A stretch of 50,858 bases of DNA from Pumilibacter intestinalis (GTDB lineage Bacteria > Bacillota > Clostridia > Christensenellales > Pumilibacteraceae), in assembly GCF_943193005.1 (NCBI RefSeq), contig NZ_CALPCH010000017.1:1-50858 (forward strand). Direction: 5' to 3'. Below the pieces are notes generated by a model. It worked only from the letters and a program-made list of their open reading frames with translations, was not told where the DNA came from and made no database searches. Both the position numbers and the translations under genes were made by a program. Shown one piece after another: positions 25,205-32,999 of this stretch. The stretch's first letter is position 1; each line of letters begins with the position of its first letter.

Positions 25205-27212
25205 GTTTTTTCTTCGAACCTCCTCCTATTTGCATTTTGAAATTTATTATCGTAGCCACCATCAGGAATATCAACAGCATTACGCCCATCGCGCTTGCCA
25301 CGCCGTAATTTTTTTGCACCACGGTGGTAAAGTACATCATGAGCGCGGGCGTATTCGTGCCGTAGTCGCCGCCCGTGGTAATCAAAATCAACGTGTAGTT
25401 TTGCACCGAGCCTATAAAAGTTTGAATAAACACGTATTTGATTTGCGGCACTATGAGCGGTATATCTATCTTTATCATTCGCCGAAGCCAACCGCACCCG
25501 TCAAGTTTCGCCGCCTCGTAAATCTCCTTATCCACGCCCGATATCGCGCCGAAAAATATCAAGTACGAGCCCACCCACGGGAAATTCATGAATATCAACG
25601 CCGTAAGAGCGGTCTTGTTGTTCATTAGCCAGGCTTGTGACACCCACGACGGCACAATTGCGGATATGAGTCCGTTCAACAGTCCCGACGACGAAGAGCC
25701 GAATATGCCGTCCGCCCACACGAGCATGCTGGCAACGCCCGGCAAAATCCCAGGCAAAAACATCAAAACGCGTATTGCGTAAGACGTTCGCTTGGAACGC
25801 AACGCCAGCAAAAACTCGGCGAACAGTATGGGCGGCAACAACGCTTTCAGTAAGTCGGTTACAAGGAATATCAACGTGTTTTTGAACGAAATCCAAAATT
25901 CGGCATTCATGAACACCATTCGGAAATTTTCCAGCCCCACGAATTCCAACCGCTCGCCCGGCAAATAATCGAACAGCGACATAAACAGCGAGGAAACTAT
26001 GGGATACCAGTAAAACACCGCCAGCAATAAGAACGTAGGTATCAAACTTATGTAAGCGAACTTGTGCTTAAACAGCGTTTTGCCCAGCTTTTTGAAAAAG
26101 CCGTTTACGCGCGTGCGCGGGGTTTCGAATATGCTCAGCGTTGCATATACCGCAACGAGCAACAACAGCGCGCCCGTTACCGTAAAGGGCACAAAGATAG
26201 CTTTTTGCCGTTGCACGCTTTGCGCCGTTTCCAAAGTGTAGTACTTAAATTCGCCGCCGTCGCTCGTAAGATACGCAAAGCTGTCGGGCGAGGCGTAAAC
26301 TATAAGCGACGAACTGCTCGACGGAACGGAAAACAAAATACCTTTTGAGTCCACGCCCGCAATACCGCCGTTGCGCACCTTGCATATAAAAACGTCGCCC
26401 GCCGCAAACACCGTGCCGAGCATGCCCGTATCGTTTTTGCGACTGCCGGTAAGCACGAAATCGGAATCGAAGGAAAACACCGTGCCTTCGCTGTCTATCG
26501 CCGTATAGCCGTTGCCTTTGGGCGCAATTCCCAAAATGCTCCTGTCCGCACCGTATACTTCTTCAGGCGTAAGTATGCGCGCACTGTCTATCTCGGCGCA
26601 CATAACGCTTTGCCCCGACGAAAAATAAACCGTATCGCCGCGCAGAGCTACGCCCGCTATATCGCTTTCCTGCTCTATGCAAGAGGTATACGAAACCTCG
26701 CCCGTTGCCGACGGGGAAAGAAAATACAGCCCGCGACGGTTGGAGCTGTCGCTTACGCCGTACACCGCCAACCTGTTCGACTCGGACGAGAAATGCAATC
26801 GCTCGGGCACCAAACCCACGCGGTAAGTAGCCTCGGGCTTTTTGTCATCGGAAGCGGTAAGCGAAAAAGCGTACACAAAGCGGTTGCTTGCGGCAACGTA
26901 CAGTCGCCCGTTTACTATGGCAATATCCCGCACGGAAGCCCCGCTCAAAGCATAAGCAAACAGCGCCGACTCGGTATCCGCGTCGCTATATAACCGCACT
27001 TTGCCGTCGTATGTGCCCACCGCGTAATATCCGTTTTGTTCGTACACCGCAGACACCCGCAGCCCCGTAGTATCCACCGCAAAATCCGAACTGCGGTTTT
27101 TGAGGATACCTGCGCGAATACCCAAAACCGAAAACAACACCGTCGCCGCGATAAGCGCCGCCGCAACAAAACTCCATATTATTCTCTTTTTTGTTTCTTT
27201 TTGCATGGACAT
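25191..27212 (-). CDS. ABC permease, MalF-type, fused to an extracellular beta-propeller
   Basis: A 673-residue fusion. One membrane helix (about 10-32) is followed by about 300 residues outside the cell made of repeated beta-propeller blades (YYAVGTYDGKVRLYS, GRLYVAASNRFVYAF, TVYFSSGQSVMCAEI, YTAIDSEGTVFSFDS and others, probably seven). A second helix lies at about 342-362. The last 290 residues are a normal MalF-type permease with YISLIPTFLLLAVFYWYP and the EAA loop DKEIYEAAKLDGCGWLRRM. The topology places the propeller beside the binding-protein docking face. MalF of E. coli also has a large outside loop, but not a propeller. Starts 6 bases after the GH99-like stop. Confidence 0.88.
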   Translation of the reverse strand: MSMQKETKKRIIWSFVAAALIAATVLFSVLGIRAGILKNRSSDFAVDTTGLRVSAVYEQNGYYAVGTYDGKVRLYSDADTESALFAYALSGASVRDIAIVNGRLYVAASNRFVYAFSLTASDDKKPEATYRVGLVPERLHFSSESNRLAVYGVSDSSNRRGLYFLSPSATGEVSYTSCIEQESDIAGVALRGDTVYFSSGQSVMCAEIDSARILTPEEVYGADRSILGIAPKGNGYTAIDSEGTVFSFDSDFVLTGSRKNDTGMLGTVFAAGDVFICKVRNGGIAGVDSKGILFSVPSSSSSLIVYASPDSFAYLTSDGGEFKYYTLETAQSVQRQKAIFVPFTVTGALLLLVAVYATLSIFETPRTRVNGFFKKLGKTLFKHKFAYISLIPTFLLLAVFYWYPIVSSLFMSLFDYLPGERLEFVGLENFRMVFMNAEFWISFKNTLIFLVTDLLKALLPPILFAEFLLALRSKRTSYAIRVLMFLPGILPGVASMLVWADGIFGSSSSGLLNGLISAIVPSWVSQAWLMNNKTALTALIFMNFPWVGSYLIFFGAISGVDKEIYEAAKLDGCGWLRRMIKIDIPLIVPQIKYVFIQTFIGSVQNYTLILITTGGDYGTNTPALMMYFTTVVQKNYGVASAMGVMLLIFLMVATIINFKMQIGGGSKKKHAAE

Positions 27213-27218
27213 TACCGC

Positions 27219-28913
27219 CTAATCGAGTTTACAACGAAACGCATAATACAATCGCCCCACTGGTACGCTCTTGCCCTGCGCGTAACATTTCAAACCGAGC
27301 TCTTCTTTGGCAAGCCCGTCGGTCACCTTAAACGAAAAGCGCACCTCGTTTCCGCTCAAACCCAACACTTCGCGCGGTATGCGGAACGAAAGGGCGTTTT
27401 TCTCGAGAACGCGCTCCGCCAGTCCCGCCGTGCGTTCCGCTACCGTAGTTTCCGTTACCGTCGCCGTGTTTCCTCGGGCTTGCGCGTTTACCGTAAACGC
27501 CGCGCCGTCTTCGCGCAAGATATGTACGTTAAGATGTTTTCCGCAAGAGGTTTGCGGCGAAATATCGTTGCCGCATTCCGTCCGCACGTATACGAACTCC
27601 TTATCGCAGGCAACGCGCACGCAAGTAACGTCGTTTACCGCGCCCGCCTGTCTGTAGGGCGGCAACGCATAGTTCGCGCTCTTGTAATCGCGGTTTGCGC
27701 CGTCGCCCGCAAACGACCAATACGCCGTCGCGTTTTTCCACGAGTCCGCTCCCCCGCGTATATCCGCCGAACATGCGGGCACGGCGGGCTCAACCCCGTC
27801 CGCACACTTGAACTTTCGGATATTTATCAGCATTTGCATATAGTAGTTGTCGCCCAACTCGTTGTCCGCCGGCTCGATATCGCGCGAAAACTCGGTATTG
27901 TACTGGTCCACGAAATAACAACAACTGCGCCCGTTTAAGCCGAACGGCTGTTTTTGCGCCACCCACTCGTTCCAACTCGTCAAAAACACGTTGTCTACGG
28001 CGGCGTTATCCAACGCCCGTTGCCATTCCTCTTGAAAGCACGAGCCTTCCGCTATTCGCGCCGCGTCGTTCTTTTTATCCGCGGCGGAATATCCACGCCC
28101 GCGGTTTTTATCACGCGCACCCTCCTCGAACACCGAGTCGCTGAACGCGCCCGAAGTATGTTGCGCCACAGAAACCGAAAGCATTCCTTCGTGCACGGAA
28201 GGCGAGTCAACGTCGGTTGCAAACGCATACGGCACTTTGTCTTCCTCGAACCATGCCGACTCGCGCAAATAAAAATAGTCGCGGATTTCTTTAGGCAAAG
28301 CGTCGTAATTGTATTTTTCGTTTTCGCCCGTTTCGTTGTTTTTCGCAATTATCCACGGCTTGCCCTCGGCATTGCGCCCGTTACGGTCGGGGTGACGGTA
28401 CCAAAGCGGCGCAAACCGCTTGCCGTTTGGCGTATCGGGGTCGTAATACGCGCGGTAAATGCCCGCCACGGTTTCCGAGGAGCGGCAGTTCGTATCGAAA
28501 ACAAACCGCGGAATATCCCACCCGTCGTTAAGCAGTTCGAGCGCGACGGGAAAAATATTTCGGCACACCTCTTCGTAATAATAGCTGTTGGTGGTGTCGA
28601 ACACCAAATAATCCACGCCCGCCGTGGTCAACATTTCCAAATGTTTGCGGAACACCCACGGGTCGCCCGAGTCGTAATAACCGAACAACGGCTTGCCCCA
28701 ATAATGATGAACGTCCTCGCCGCCGCGGTCGTTGCGCTGAGTGTGTATATCCAGCACGGAATTGTCGAACGCCGCACTGCCGTGTTGCCCCGTCCACAAA
28801 AAGTAAAACACGCCCGCTTGCTTATCGTTGAAACGGCTTACGGGCTGTACTCTGCGCCCCAAAGCGTCCGTGCCCGTCAACCATCGTAAACATTCGTTTT
28901 TATTCGATTTCAT
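27219..28913 (-). CDS. GH99/GH71-like protein without signal peptide (paralog C)
   Basis: A 564-residue paralog that begins directly at the catalytic region (MKSNKNECLRWLTG, then AGVFYFLWTG), so it is probably cytoplasmic. It keeps GKPLFGYYDSGDPWVFRKHL, GVDYLVFDTTNSY, and TSWNEWVAQKQPFG with WNEW at about 314-317. The C-terminal CBM9/DOMON-like part is more divergent than in A, B and D. ATG at 28913 follows AAGGACGGAG; longer in-frame extensions run back into the upstream gene. It lies 17 bases after paralog D's stop. It may finish oligosaccharides after uptake. Confidence 0.72.
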   Translation of the reverse strand: MKSNKNECLRWLTGTDALGRRVQPVSRFNDKQAGVFYFLWTGQHGSAAFDNSVLDIHTQRNDRGGEDVHHYWGKPLFGYYDSGDPWVFRKHLEMLTTAGVDYLVFDTTNSYYYEEVCRNIFPVALELLNDGWDIPRFVFDTNCRSSETVAGIYRAYYDPDTPNGKRFAPLWYRHPDRNGRNAEGKPWIIAKNNETGENEKYNYDALPKEIRDYFYLRESAWFEEDKVPYAFATDVDSPSVHEGMLSVSVAQHTSGAFSDSVFEEGARDKNRGRGYSAADKKNDAARIAEGSCFQEEWQRALDNAAVDNVFLTSWNEWVAQKQPFGLNGRSCCYFVDQYNTEFSRDIEPADNELGDNYYMQMLINIRKFKCADGVEPAVPACSADIRGGADSWKNATAYWSFAGDGANRDYKSANYALPPYRQAGAVNDVTCVRVACDKEFVYVRTECGNDISPQTSCGKHLNVHILREDGAAFTVNAQARGNTATVTETTVAERTAGLAERVLEKNALSFRIPREVLGLSGNEVRFSFKVTDGLAKEELGLKCYAQGKSVPVGRLYYAFRCKLD

Positions 28914-28930
28914 AACTCCGTCCTTTGTGA

Positions 28931-30850
28931 TTATACCGAAAACGTGTAGTTCAAGCGGCCTATGGGCGCACTGTCGCCGTTTACGTAATAGTCCATGATA
29001 TCGTCGTATTCGGTAACGTGGTCCGCCACTTTGAAATTTACGGTAAACCGTTTTTGCCCGCTTAATCCCACGGCGGAGCGCGGCACTTTTACCGTAAGAA
29101 CTTTGCCGCTGACGTACAATTCGCCCGCCGCCTCGATTTCCGATTTTCCGTCCGCTTTGAGCCGTTCGATATACGTAACGTCGCCCGTTACAGTGCGGTT
29201 GATTACATACTGATAATTTTCCCACGCGCTACCCTTCGCGCCCTCGACCTCCAACAATATGTTCATCCACGTTTTGTCGCCGTTTTCATACGGCGTGATA
29301 TCGGAGGCGCATTCTATCCTGAAATACAAGTTTTCGTCGTCGCAGGTTATACGGGTTTGCACTATGTCGTTTCGCCCCGTATCGTTAACGTACACCGTGT
29401 TGGGCACGTTGCCGTAATCGGCTTTGTTGGAGCTTTGGTAGTTGCGCGGCGCGGTATCGCCCGCGGGGTCGCAAAATCCCACCGTGTTTTCCCACTGACT
29501 TTCGCCGCCGCGTATATCCACGGCATTTCGGCGCGGTTTGTGCTCGCTTACCGTCTCGCCCGTTTTTTGTTTGAAACGGCGTATGTTTTGCACCGTTTGC
29601 AAATAATAGTTATCGCCCCAAAGCCCTTTGGTCATTTCCAAATCGCGGGAAAATTCGGGATTGAACTGGTCCACGAAATAACTGCTGCTGCGCCCGTTGG
29701 CTCCGTACGGTTGCTTTTGCGCCACCCACTCGTTCCACGTAGACAAAAACACGTTGTTTACGGAAGATTGCGCAAACGCGTTTTCCCATTCGCTTTGGTA
29801 GTTCGAGCCCAAAGCCACGTTGTTCGCGGTGTTTGTGCCCTCCGTTTTTCCGTCGTTCCATACCCAACCGCGCCCGCGGTTTTTATCCCGCGAATTAGCC
29901 TCGAACACCGAGTCGCTGAACGCGCCCGAGGTATGTTGCGCCACAGAAACCGAAAGCATGCCCTCGTGCGGTATCGGGTCGTCTATATCCGAAGGGAACA
30001 ACCAGTTGCCTTCCGCGCCGTGTTCCTCGTTCCAACGCAGTTCGCGCGTGTAAAAAAAGTTTTTTATCTTTTCGCCGCACTTGTCGTAATTTTGCGCCGC
30101 GCCTAAGGTGCTACTGTCTATGCCGTTGTTTTTTACCACTATCCACGGCTTACGTTCGGTATTTCGCACGCCGTTGTCCGTTTCGGTGTACCAAAGCGCG
30201 TCGTATTTTCGAAGCGACTCGTTTTCGGGATTGTAAAAATCATTGTAAATGCCGGTTACCGTATCTTTTGTTTTGTTGTGACAATAAAATACAAACTTAG
30301 GTATCTCCCAGCCCTGTTCTACAAACGAAAGCGCAACGGGAAATATATTGTCGCATACCGTTTTGTAATAGTAACTGTTGGATACGTCGAACACCAAATA
30401 ATCAATGCCCGCCATAATAAACAATTCCAAGTGCTTGCGGAACACCCAAGGGTCTTCGGAATTGTAATAATCGTATAGCGGTTCGCTCCAGTAGTGAAAA
30501 ACTCCCACGTCCGAATTGGCGGACGTACCTTTAAGTTGCGTTTCGCTCAACAGCGAACTGTCCCACGCGCATCCGTCTGCGCCCGCTTGTTTTTGGTCGT
30601 GTTGTCCTATCCACAAAAAATAAAACAAACCTACTTTCTTTTCTTCGTCCCAACTCTCCGAGCGCGTAAAATACCGCCCGAGCGAGTCGGTGGACTGCAA
30701 CCTAAGCACGGTTTCGCTTTGCGACACGGTAAAAGCATCGTATGCGGGTTCTTCGTACGGCGGCGACGAAGGCGCGACAGAGCCCGAGTTGCACGCGATA
30801 AAACACAGCGCACACAAAACAACCATTGCTTTTGCCAAAGTTTTTCTCAT
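28931..30850 (-). CDS. GH99/GH71-like secreted glycosidase lipoprotein (paralog D)
   Basis: A 639-residue lipoprotein (FIAC lipobox, Cys20), the first gene of the long minus-strand run. Motifs are VGLFYFLWIGQHD, SEPLYDYYNSEDPWVFRKHL, GIDYLVFDVSNSYYY and STWNEWVAQKQPYG (WNEW at about 372-375). The CBM9/DOMON-like end (about 470-639) finishes GDSAPIGRLNYTF. The start is set by GAGGAGGATGTA before ATG. It is closest to B and C by eye in the catalytic core. Expected role: endo-cleavage of a polysaccharide at the cell surface. Confidence 0.75.
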   Translation of the reverse strand: MRKTLAKAMVVLCALCFIACNSGSVAPSSPPYEEPAYDAFTVSQSETVLRLQSTDSLGRYFTRSESWDEEKKVGLFYFLWIGQHDQKQAGADGCAWDSSLLSETQLKGTSANSDVGVFHYWSEPLYDYYNSEDPWVFRKHLELFIMAGIDYLVFDVSNSYYYKTVCDNIFPVALSFVEQGWEIPKFVFYCHNKTKDTVTGIYNDFYNPENESLRKYDALWYTETDNGVRNTERKPWIVVKNNGIDSSTLGAAQNYDKCGEKIKNFFYTRELRWNEEHGAEGNWLFPSDIDDPIPHEGMLSVSVAQHTSGAFSDSVFEANSRDKNRGRGWVWNDGKTEGTNTANNVALGSNYQSEWENAFAQSSVNNVFLSTWNEWVAQKQPYGANGRSSSYFVDQFNPEFSRDLEMTKGLWGDNYYLQTVQNIRRFKQKTGETVSEHKPRRNAVDIRGGESQWENTVGFCDPAGDTAPRNYQSSNKADYGNVPNTVYVNDTGRNDIVQTRITCDDENLYFRIECASDITPYENGDKTWMNILLEVEGAKGSAWENYQYVINRTVTGDVTYIERLKADGKSEIEAAGELYVSGKVLTVKVPRSAVGLSGQKRFTVNFKVADHVTEYDDIMDYYVNGDSAPIGRLNYTFSV

Positions 30851-30917
30851 TACATCCTCCTCGCCGTAAAACGCTGATATTTTACAAATTGCTCTTTTTC
30901 TACGTTTCGGTCTCAAC

Positions 30918-30932
30918 GCAAGATTATCTTGC
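30918..30932. promoter_or_regulatory. Perfect 15-base dyad in the leader of the main locus
   Basis: GCAAGAT-T-ATCTTGC is an exact inverted repeat with a single central base. It lies downstream of the candidate -10 (30966-30971) and upstream of paralog D, so it would be in the leader. The one-base centre suits a protein operator better than an RNA hairpin. Confidence 0.45.
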
Positions 30933-30965
30933 TTTTTCTGCGAAAATCGCCCTGTTTGTATTATT

Positions 30966-30974
30966 ATTGTAGCA
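30966..30974 (-). promoter_or_regulatory. Extended -10 promoter of the main locus
   Basis: On the minus strand this reads TGCTACAAT, an extended -10. No good -35 is seen at 16-18 bases upstream, so activation by a regulator is likely; the divergent AraC-type gene at 31097 is the obvious candidate. Confidence 0.45.
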
Positions 30975-31045
30975 CAGGCACCCCGTAAAATCTATACCTA
31001 TTTTTTTCAGTCCCTTGCTCATTTTTATCATTATGAGCCGTGCAC

Positions 31046-31074
31046 TTGACAGCAAACGCACAAAACGATATACT
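31046..31074 (+). promoter_or_regulatory. Promoter of the AraC-type gene at 31097
   Basis: TTGACA (31046-31051), a 17-base spacer and TATACT (31069-31074). This rules out the more upstream in-frame ATG at 31040, which would lie before the promoter. Confidence 0.8.
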
Positions 31075-31096
31075 CATATTTAAGGGAGGCATGCGC

Positions 31097-31924
31097 ATGT
31101 TCGATAATTTGTGTTTCGTGCAAAACAAACTGTTTGAAAAGTACGGCGTGGAATTTCACACCTATAACGGAATATTCTCCAAACGGCATAACCACGAAGG
31201 ATATTGGGAATTGTTCGTTATCACGCAAGGCGCCGCCGTGCACAGGTTCGGACCTACGCCTAAAACGGTGTATGCGAATTACGTACAGCTTATGCGCCCT
31301 AACGATACGCACTGTTTTTGTCCTTCGGCAGACCCGTGCAAACATATTAGTATCAGTTTCGATAAAAACGTAGTAAAAAACATGTTCGATATAATCGATA
31401 TAGAGTTGCACCGCAAACTTACAGAATACGACGGCGCGATTTGCACCGAGATAGACAACGACTTGCGCCGAGAGATAGAACAACAGGTATCCGTTTTGGA
31501 AACCCTTCCCGCTCAAGAAAACGGCTACGTGGCATCGGAGATAAAGTACATGTTTTTTAGGCTATTGCAAAAAATTTGCGCCTCCGTCTTTTTGGAAAGC
31601 GCCGCCTACCCCGCCATAGTGCGCGAAGCAATCGGGCTCATGCAATCGCGCTATGCCGACTATTTAACCGTAGACGAAATTTGCAACAATTTGGGCTGCA
31701 CGCACATTCGTTTGTTGCGCAGTTTCAAACAACACACGGGCAAAACGGTAGTGAACTACTTTTTGGAACTCAAGCTCGAAAAAGCCTTTACCCTGCTCAT
31801 TTCCACCAACTACAAAGTAATCGAAATATGCAGCATGGTAGGCATAGATTCCATAAGTTATTTCAACAAAAAGTTCAAAGAAAAATACGGCGTAACCCCC
31901 ACCGAAATCAAAAACACCCGCTAA
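31097..31924 (+). CDS. AraC-family transcriptional regulator (second)
   Basis: A 275-residue regulator. The N-terminal cupin-like domain keeps HNHEGYWELFVITQG, typical of sugar-responsive AraC proteins. The double helix-turn-helix is at about 180-275: LTVDEICNNLGCTHIRLLRS and then VIEICSMVGIDSISYFNKKF, ending YGVTPTEIK. ATG at 31097 is preferred because AGGGAGG sits at the right distance; another ATG at 31091 is too close. It is divergent from the 12-gene locus starting at 30850 and is its likely regulator. Confidence 0.92.
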   Translation: MFDNLCFVQNKLFEKYGVEFHTYNGIFSKRHNHEGYWELFVITQGAAVHRFGPTPKTVYANYVQLMRPNDTHCFCPSADPCKHISISFDKNVVKNMFDIIDIELHRKLTEYDGAICTEIDNDLRREIEQQVSVLETLPAQENGYVASEIKYMFFRLLQKICASVFLESAAYPAIVREAIGLMQSRYADYLTVDEICNNLGCTHIRLLRSFKQHTGKTVVNYFLELKLEKAFTLLISTNYKVIEICSMVGIDSISYFNKKFKEKYGVTPTEIKNTR

Positions 31925-31958
31925 CCCGCCGCATAAAAAAATCCCCCTACTTAAAACG

Positions 31959-31984
31959 AAAAAGCCGTTCAAAAGAACGACTTT
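31959..31984 (-). terminator. Terminator after tRNA-Glu
   Basis: A ten-base stem with one mismatch (31961-31970 with 31975-31984) and a 4-base loop. On the minus strand it is followed by TTTTTCGTTTT. It lies 18 bases past the tRNA 3' end, and between that and the convergent AraC gene. Confidence 0.65.
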
Positions 31985-32002
31985 CCGCGTAATAAAATGC
32001 TT

Positions 32003-32077
32003 TGGTGACTCCATCGGGAATCGAACCCGAGTTACCGCCGTGAAAGGGCGATGTCTTAACCGCTTGACCATGGAGCC
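32003..32077 (-). tRNA. tRNA-Glu (UUC)
   Basis: A 75-base tRNA including an encoded CCA (32003-32005). The acceptor pairs GGCTCCA with TGGAGTC (one G-T pair), the D arm contains GGTCAAGCGGTTAAGAC, the anticodon loop is CTTTCAC with anticodon TTC, and the T arm is CTCGGGTTCGATTCCCGA. It reads GAA/GAG codons. Transcription probably comes from the promoter at 32260-32288, which first passes through the broken copy. Confidence 0.95.
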
Positions 32078-32116
32078 GTATTTATTTAGTTGTTTTCGCT
32101 GGTTCGTTTCCCGAAT

Positions 32117-32224
32117 ATCGGGAATACTCCGCTGCGCTCCGTGGCGGTCGCGCTTCGCGCTCGGCTGAGCGAACCCGAGTTACCGGGAGAAAGGGCGACG
32201 TCTTAACCGCTTGACCATGGAGCC
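32117..32224 (-). pseudogene. Broken tRNA-Glu copy interrupted by a dispersed repeat
   Basis: From 32224 down to 32170 the sequence matches the 5' 55 bases of tRNA-Glu up to GGGTTCG of the T loop. A 44-base repeat follows (32126-32169), then ATTCCCGAT resumes the T-arm 3' strand (32117-32125). After that the acceptor and CCA are lost. The anticodon stem is also damaged (TTTCTCCCGG instead of TTTCACGGCGG). It cannot fold as a functional tRNA. Confidence 0.85.
32126..32169. repeat. Dispersed repeat core inserted in a tRNA T loop
   Basis: 44 bases, minus strand beginning CTCAGCCGAGCGCGAAGCGC and ending GCAGCGGAGT. It matches, with a few changes, the CTCAGCC to GCGAGT part of the 79-base copies at 2188 and 38550. 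The flanking tRNA sequence defines its ends exactly. Confidence 0.8.
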
Positions 32225-32259
32225 ATTGATTATGCGTACTGTAATGAAACAGCTTATAT

Positions 32260-32288
32260 AGTATAGCAAATACCGCGACAAAATGCAA
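32260..32288 (-). promoter_or_regulatory. tRNA promoter
   Basis: On the minus strand TTGCAT (32288-32283), a 17-base spacer and TATACT (32265-32260). It points into the broken and then the intact tRNA-Glu. No other good promoter was seen in front of the intact copy. Confidence 0.75.
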
Positions 32289-32321
32289 CCGTTTTAATGC
32301 AAAAAGTTTGGTTATATTTTC

Positions 32322-32351
32322 TTGACAAGCGCTATGCGGGCGAATTATACT
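32322..32351 (+). promoter_or_regulatory. Promoter of the Bce-like module
   Basis: TTGACA (32322-32327) and TATACT (32346-32351) with an 18-base spacer, 37 bases before the response-regulator ATG. It is divergent from the tRNA promoter. Confidence 0.75.
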
Positions 32352-32387
32352 TAAAGCGAATTTCTTAAAACGGGAGAAAACGCGCAA

Positions 32388-32999
32388 ATGGAACGAATAC
32401 TTGTAGCGGAAGACGACGAGAGCATAAGAAAAGAGCTGTGTGCCCTACTCGGCGCAAACGGATACATAGCGGTAAGCGAGCCGCCGTGCGAGCTTGCGCT
32501 GTTAGACGTGAACATGCCGGGCGAAAGCGGGTTCGAGTTGTGCCGAAAACTGCGCACGAATTCGTCGGTACCCGTAATATTTTTAACGGCGCGCTCCTCC
32601 TCCGAAGACGAACTTATAGCGTTCGGTTCGGGCGCGGACGATTACATTCGCAAGCCGTACAATTCGTCGGTACTGCTCGCAAGAATAGCGCGACTGCTAA
32701 AGCGGCAAACCGCCTCGGTAATAAACGGGCGCGGGCTTACGCTAAGCCTTGCCGACATGCGCGTGCGCTACGGAGACAAGAGCGCGGAGCTTACTAAAAA
32801 CGAAACGCGCATACTTTATTGCCTTATGAAAAAGGAGCTGTGCACCAAAGAGAACATATTCGAAGACCTGTGGGAAAACAGCCTGTACGTAGACGAAAAC
32901 ACGCTGTACGTAAACATAAACCGTCTGCGCGAAAAACTGCGCGACATAGGCGCTACCGACTTTATACGCACCGTGCGGGGAGTGGGCTACCGTTTATGA
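32388..32999 (+). CDS. OmpR-family response regulator with shortened receiver
   Basis: A 203-residue regulator of the BceR/VanR type. The receiver has the acidic pair in VAEDDE, phosphoacceptor Asp40 in LLDVNMPG, Thr67 and Lys89 in DDYIRKPY. The stretch between GY and LLD is about 14 residues shorter than usual, so the second receiver helix appears to be missing. Residues about 110-203 are an OmpR winged helix (NETRILYCLMKKELCTKENI, ending TVRGVGYRL). It overlaps the kinase gene by 4 bases (ATGA). The module at 32388-36762 resembles antibiotic-peptide resistance loci. Confidence 0.9.
   Translation: MERILVAEDDESIRKELCALLGANGYIAVSEPPCELALLDVNMPGESGFELCRKLRTNSSVPVIFLTARSSSEDELIAFGSGADDYIRKPYNSSVLLARIARLLKRQTASVINGRGLTLSLADMRVRYGDKSAELTKNETRILYCLMKKELCTKENIFEDLWENSLYVDENTLYVNINRLREKLRDIGATDFIRTVRGVGYRL

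Noticed and set aside
30985-30992. GATTTTAC before paralog D as a third copy of the shared operator
   Set aside because: Only one half resembles the motif and its distance to the -10 differs (13 instead of 24 or more).
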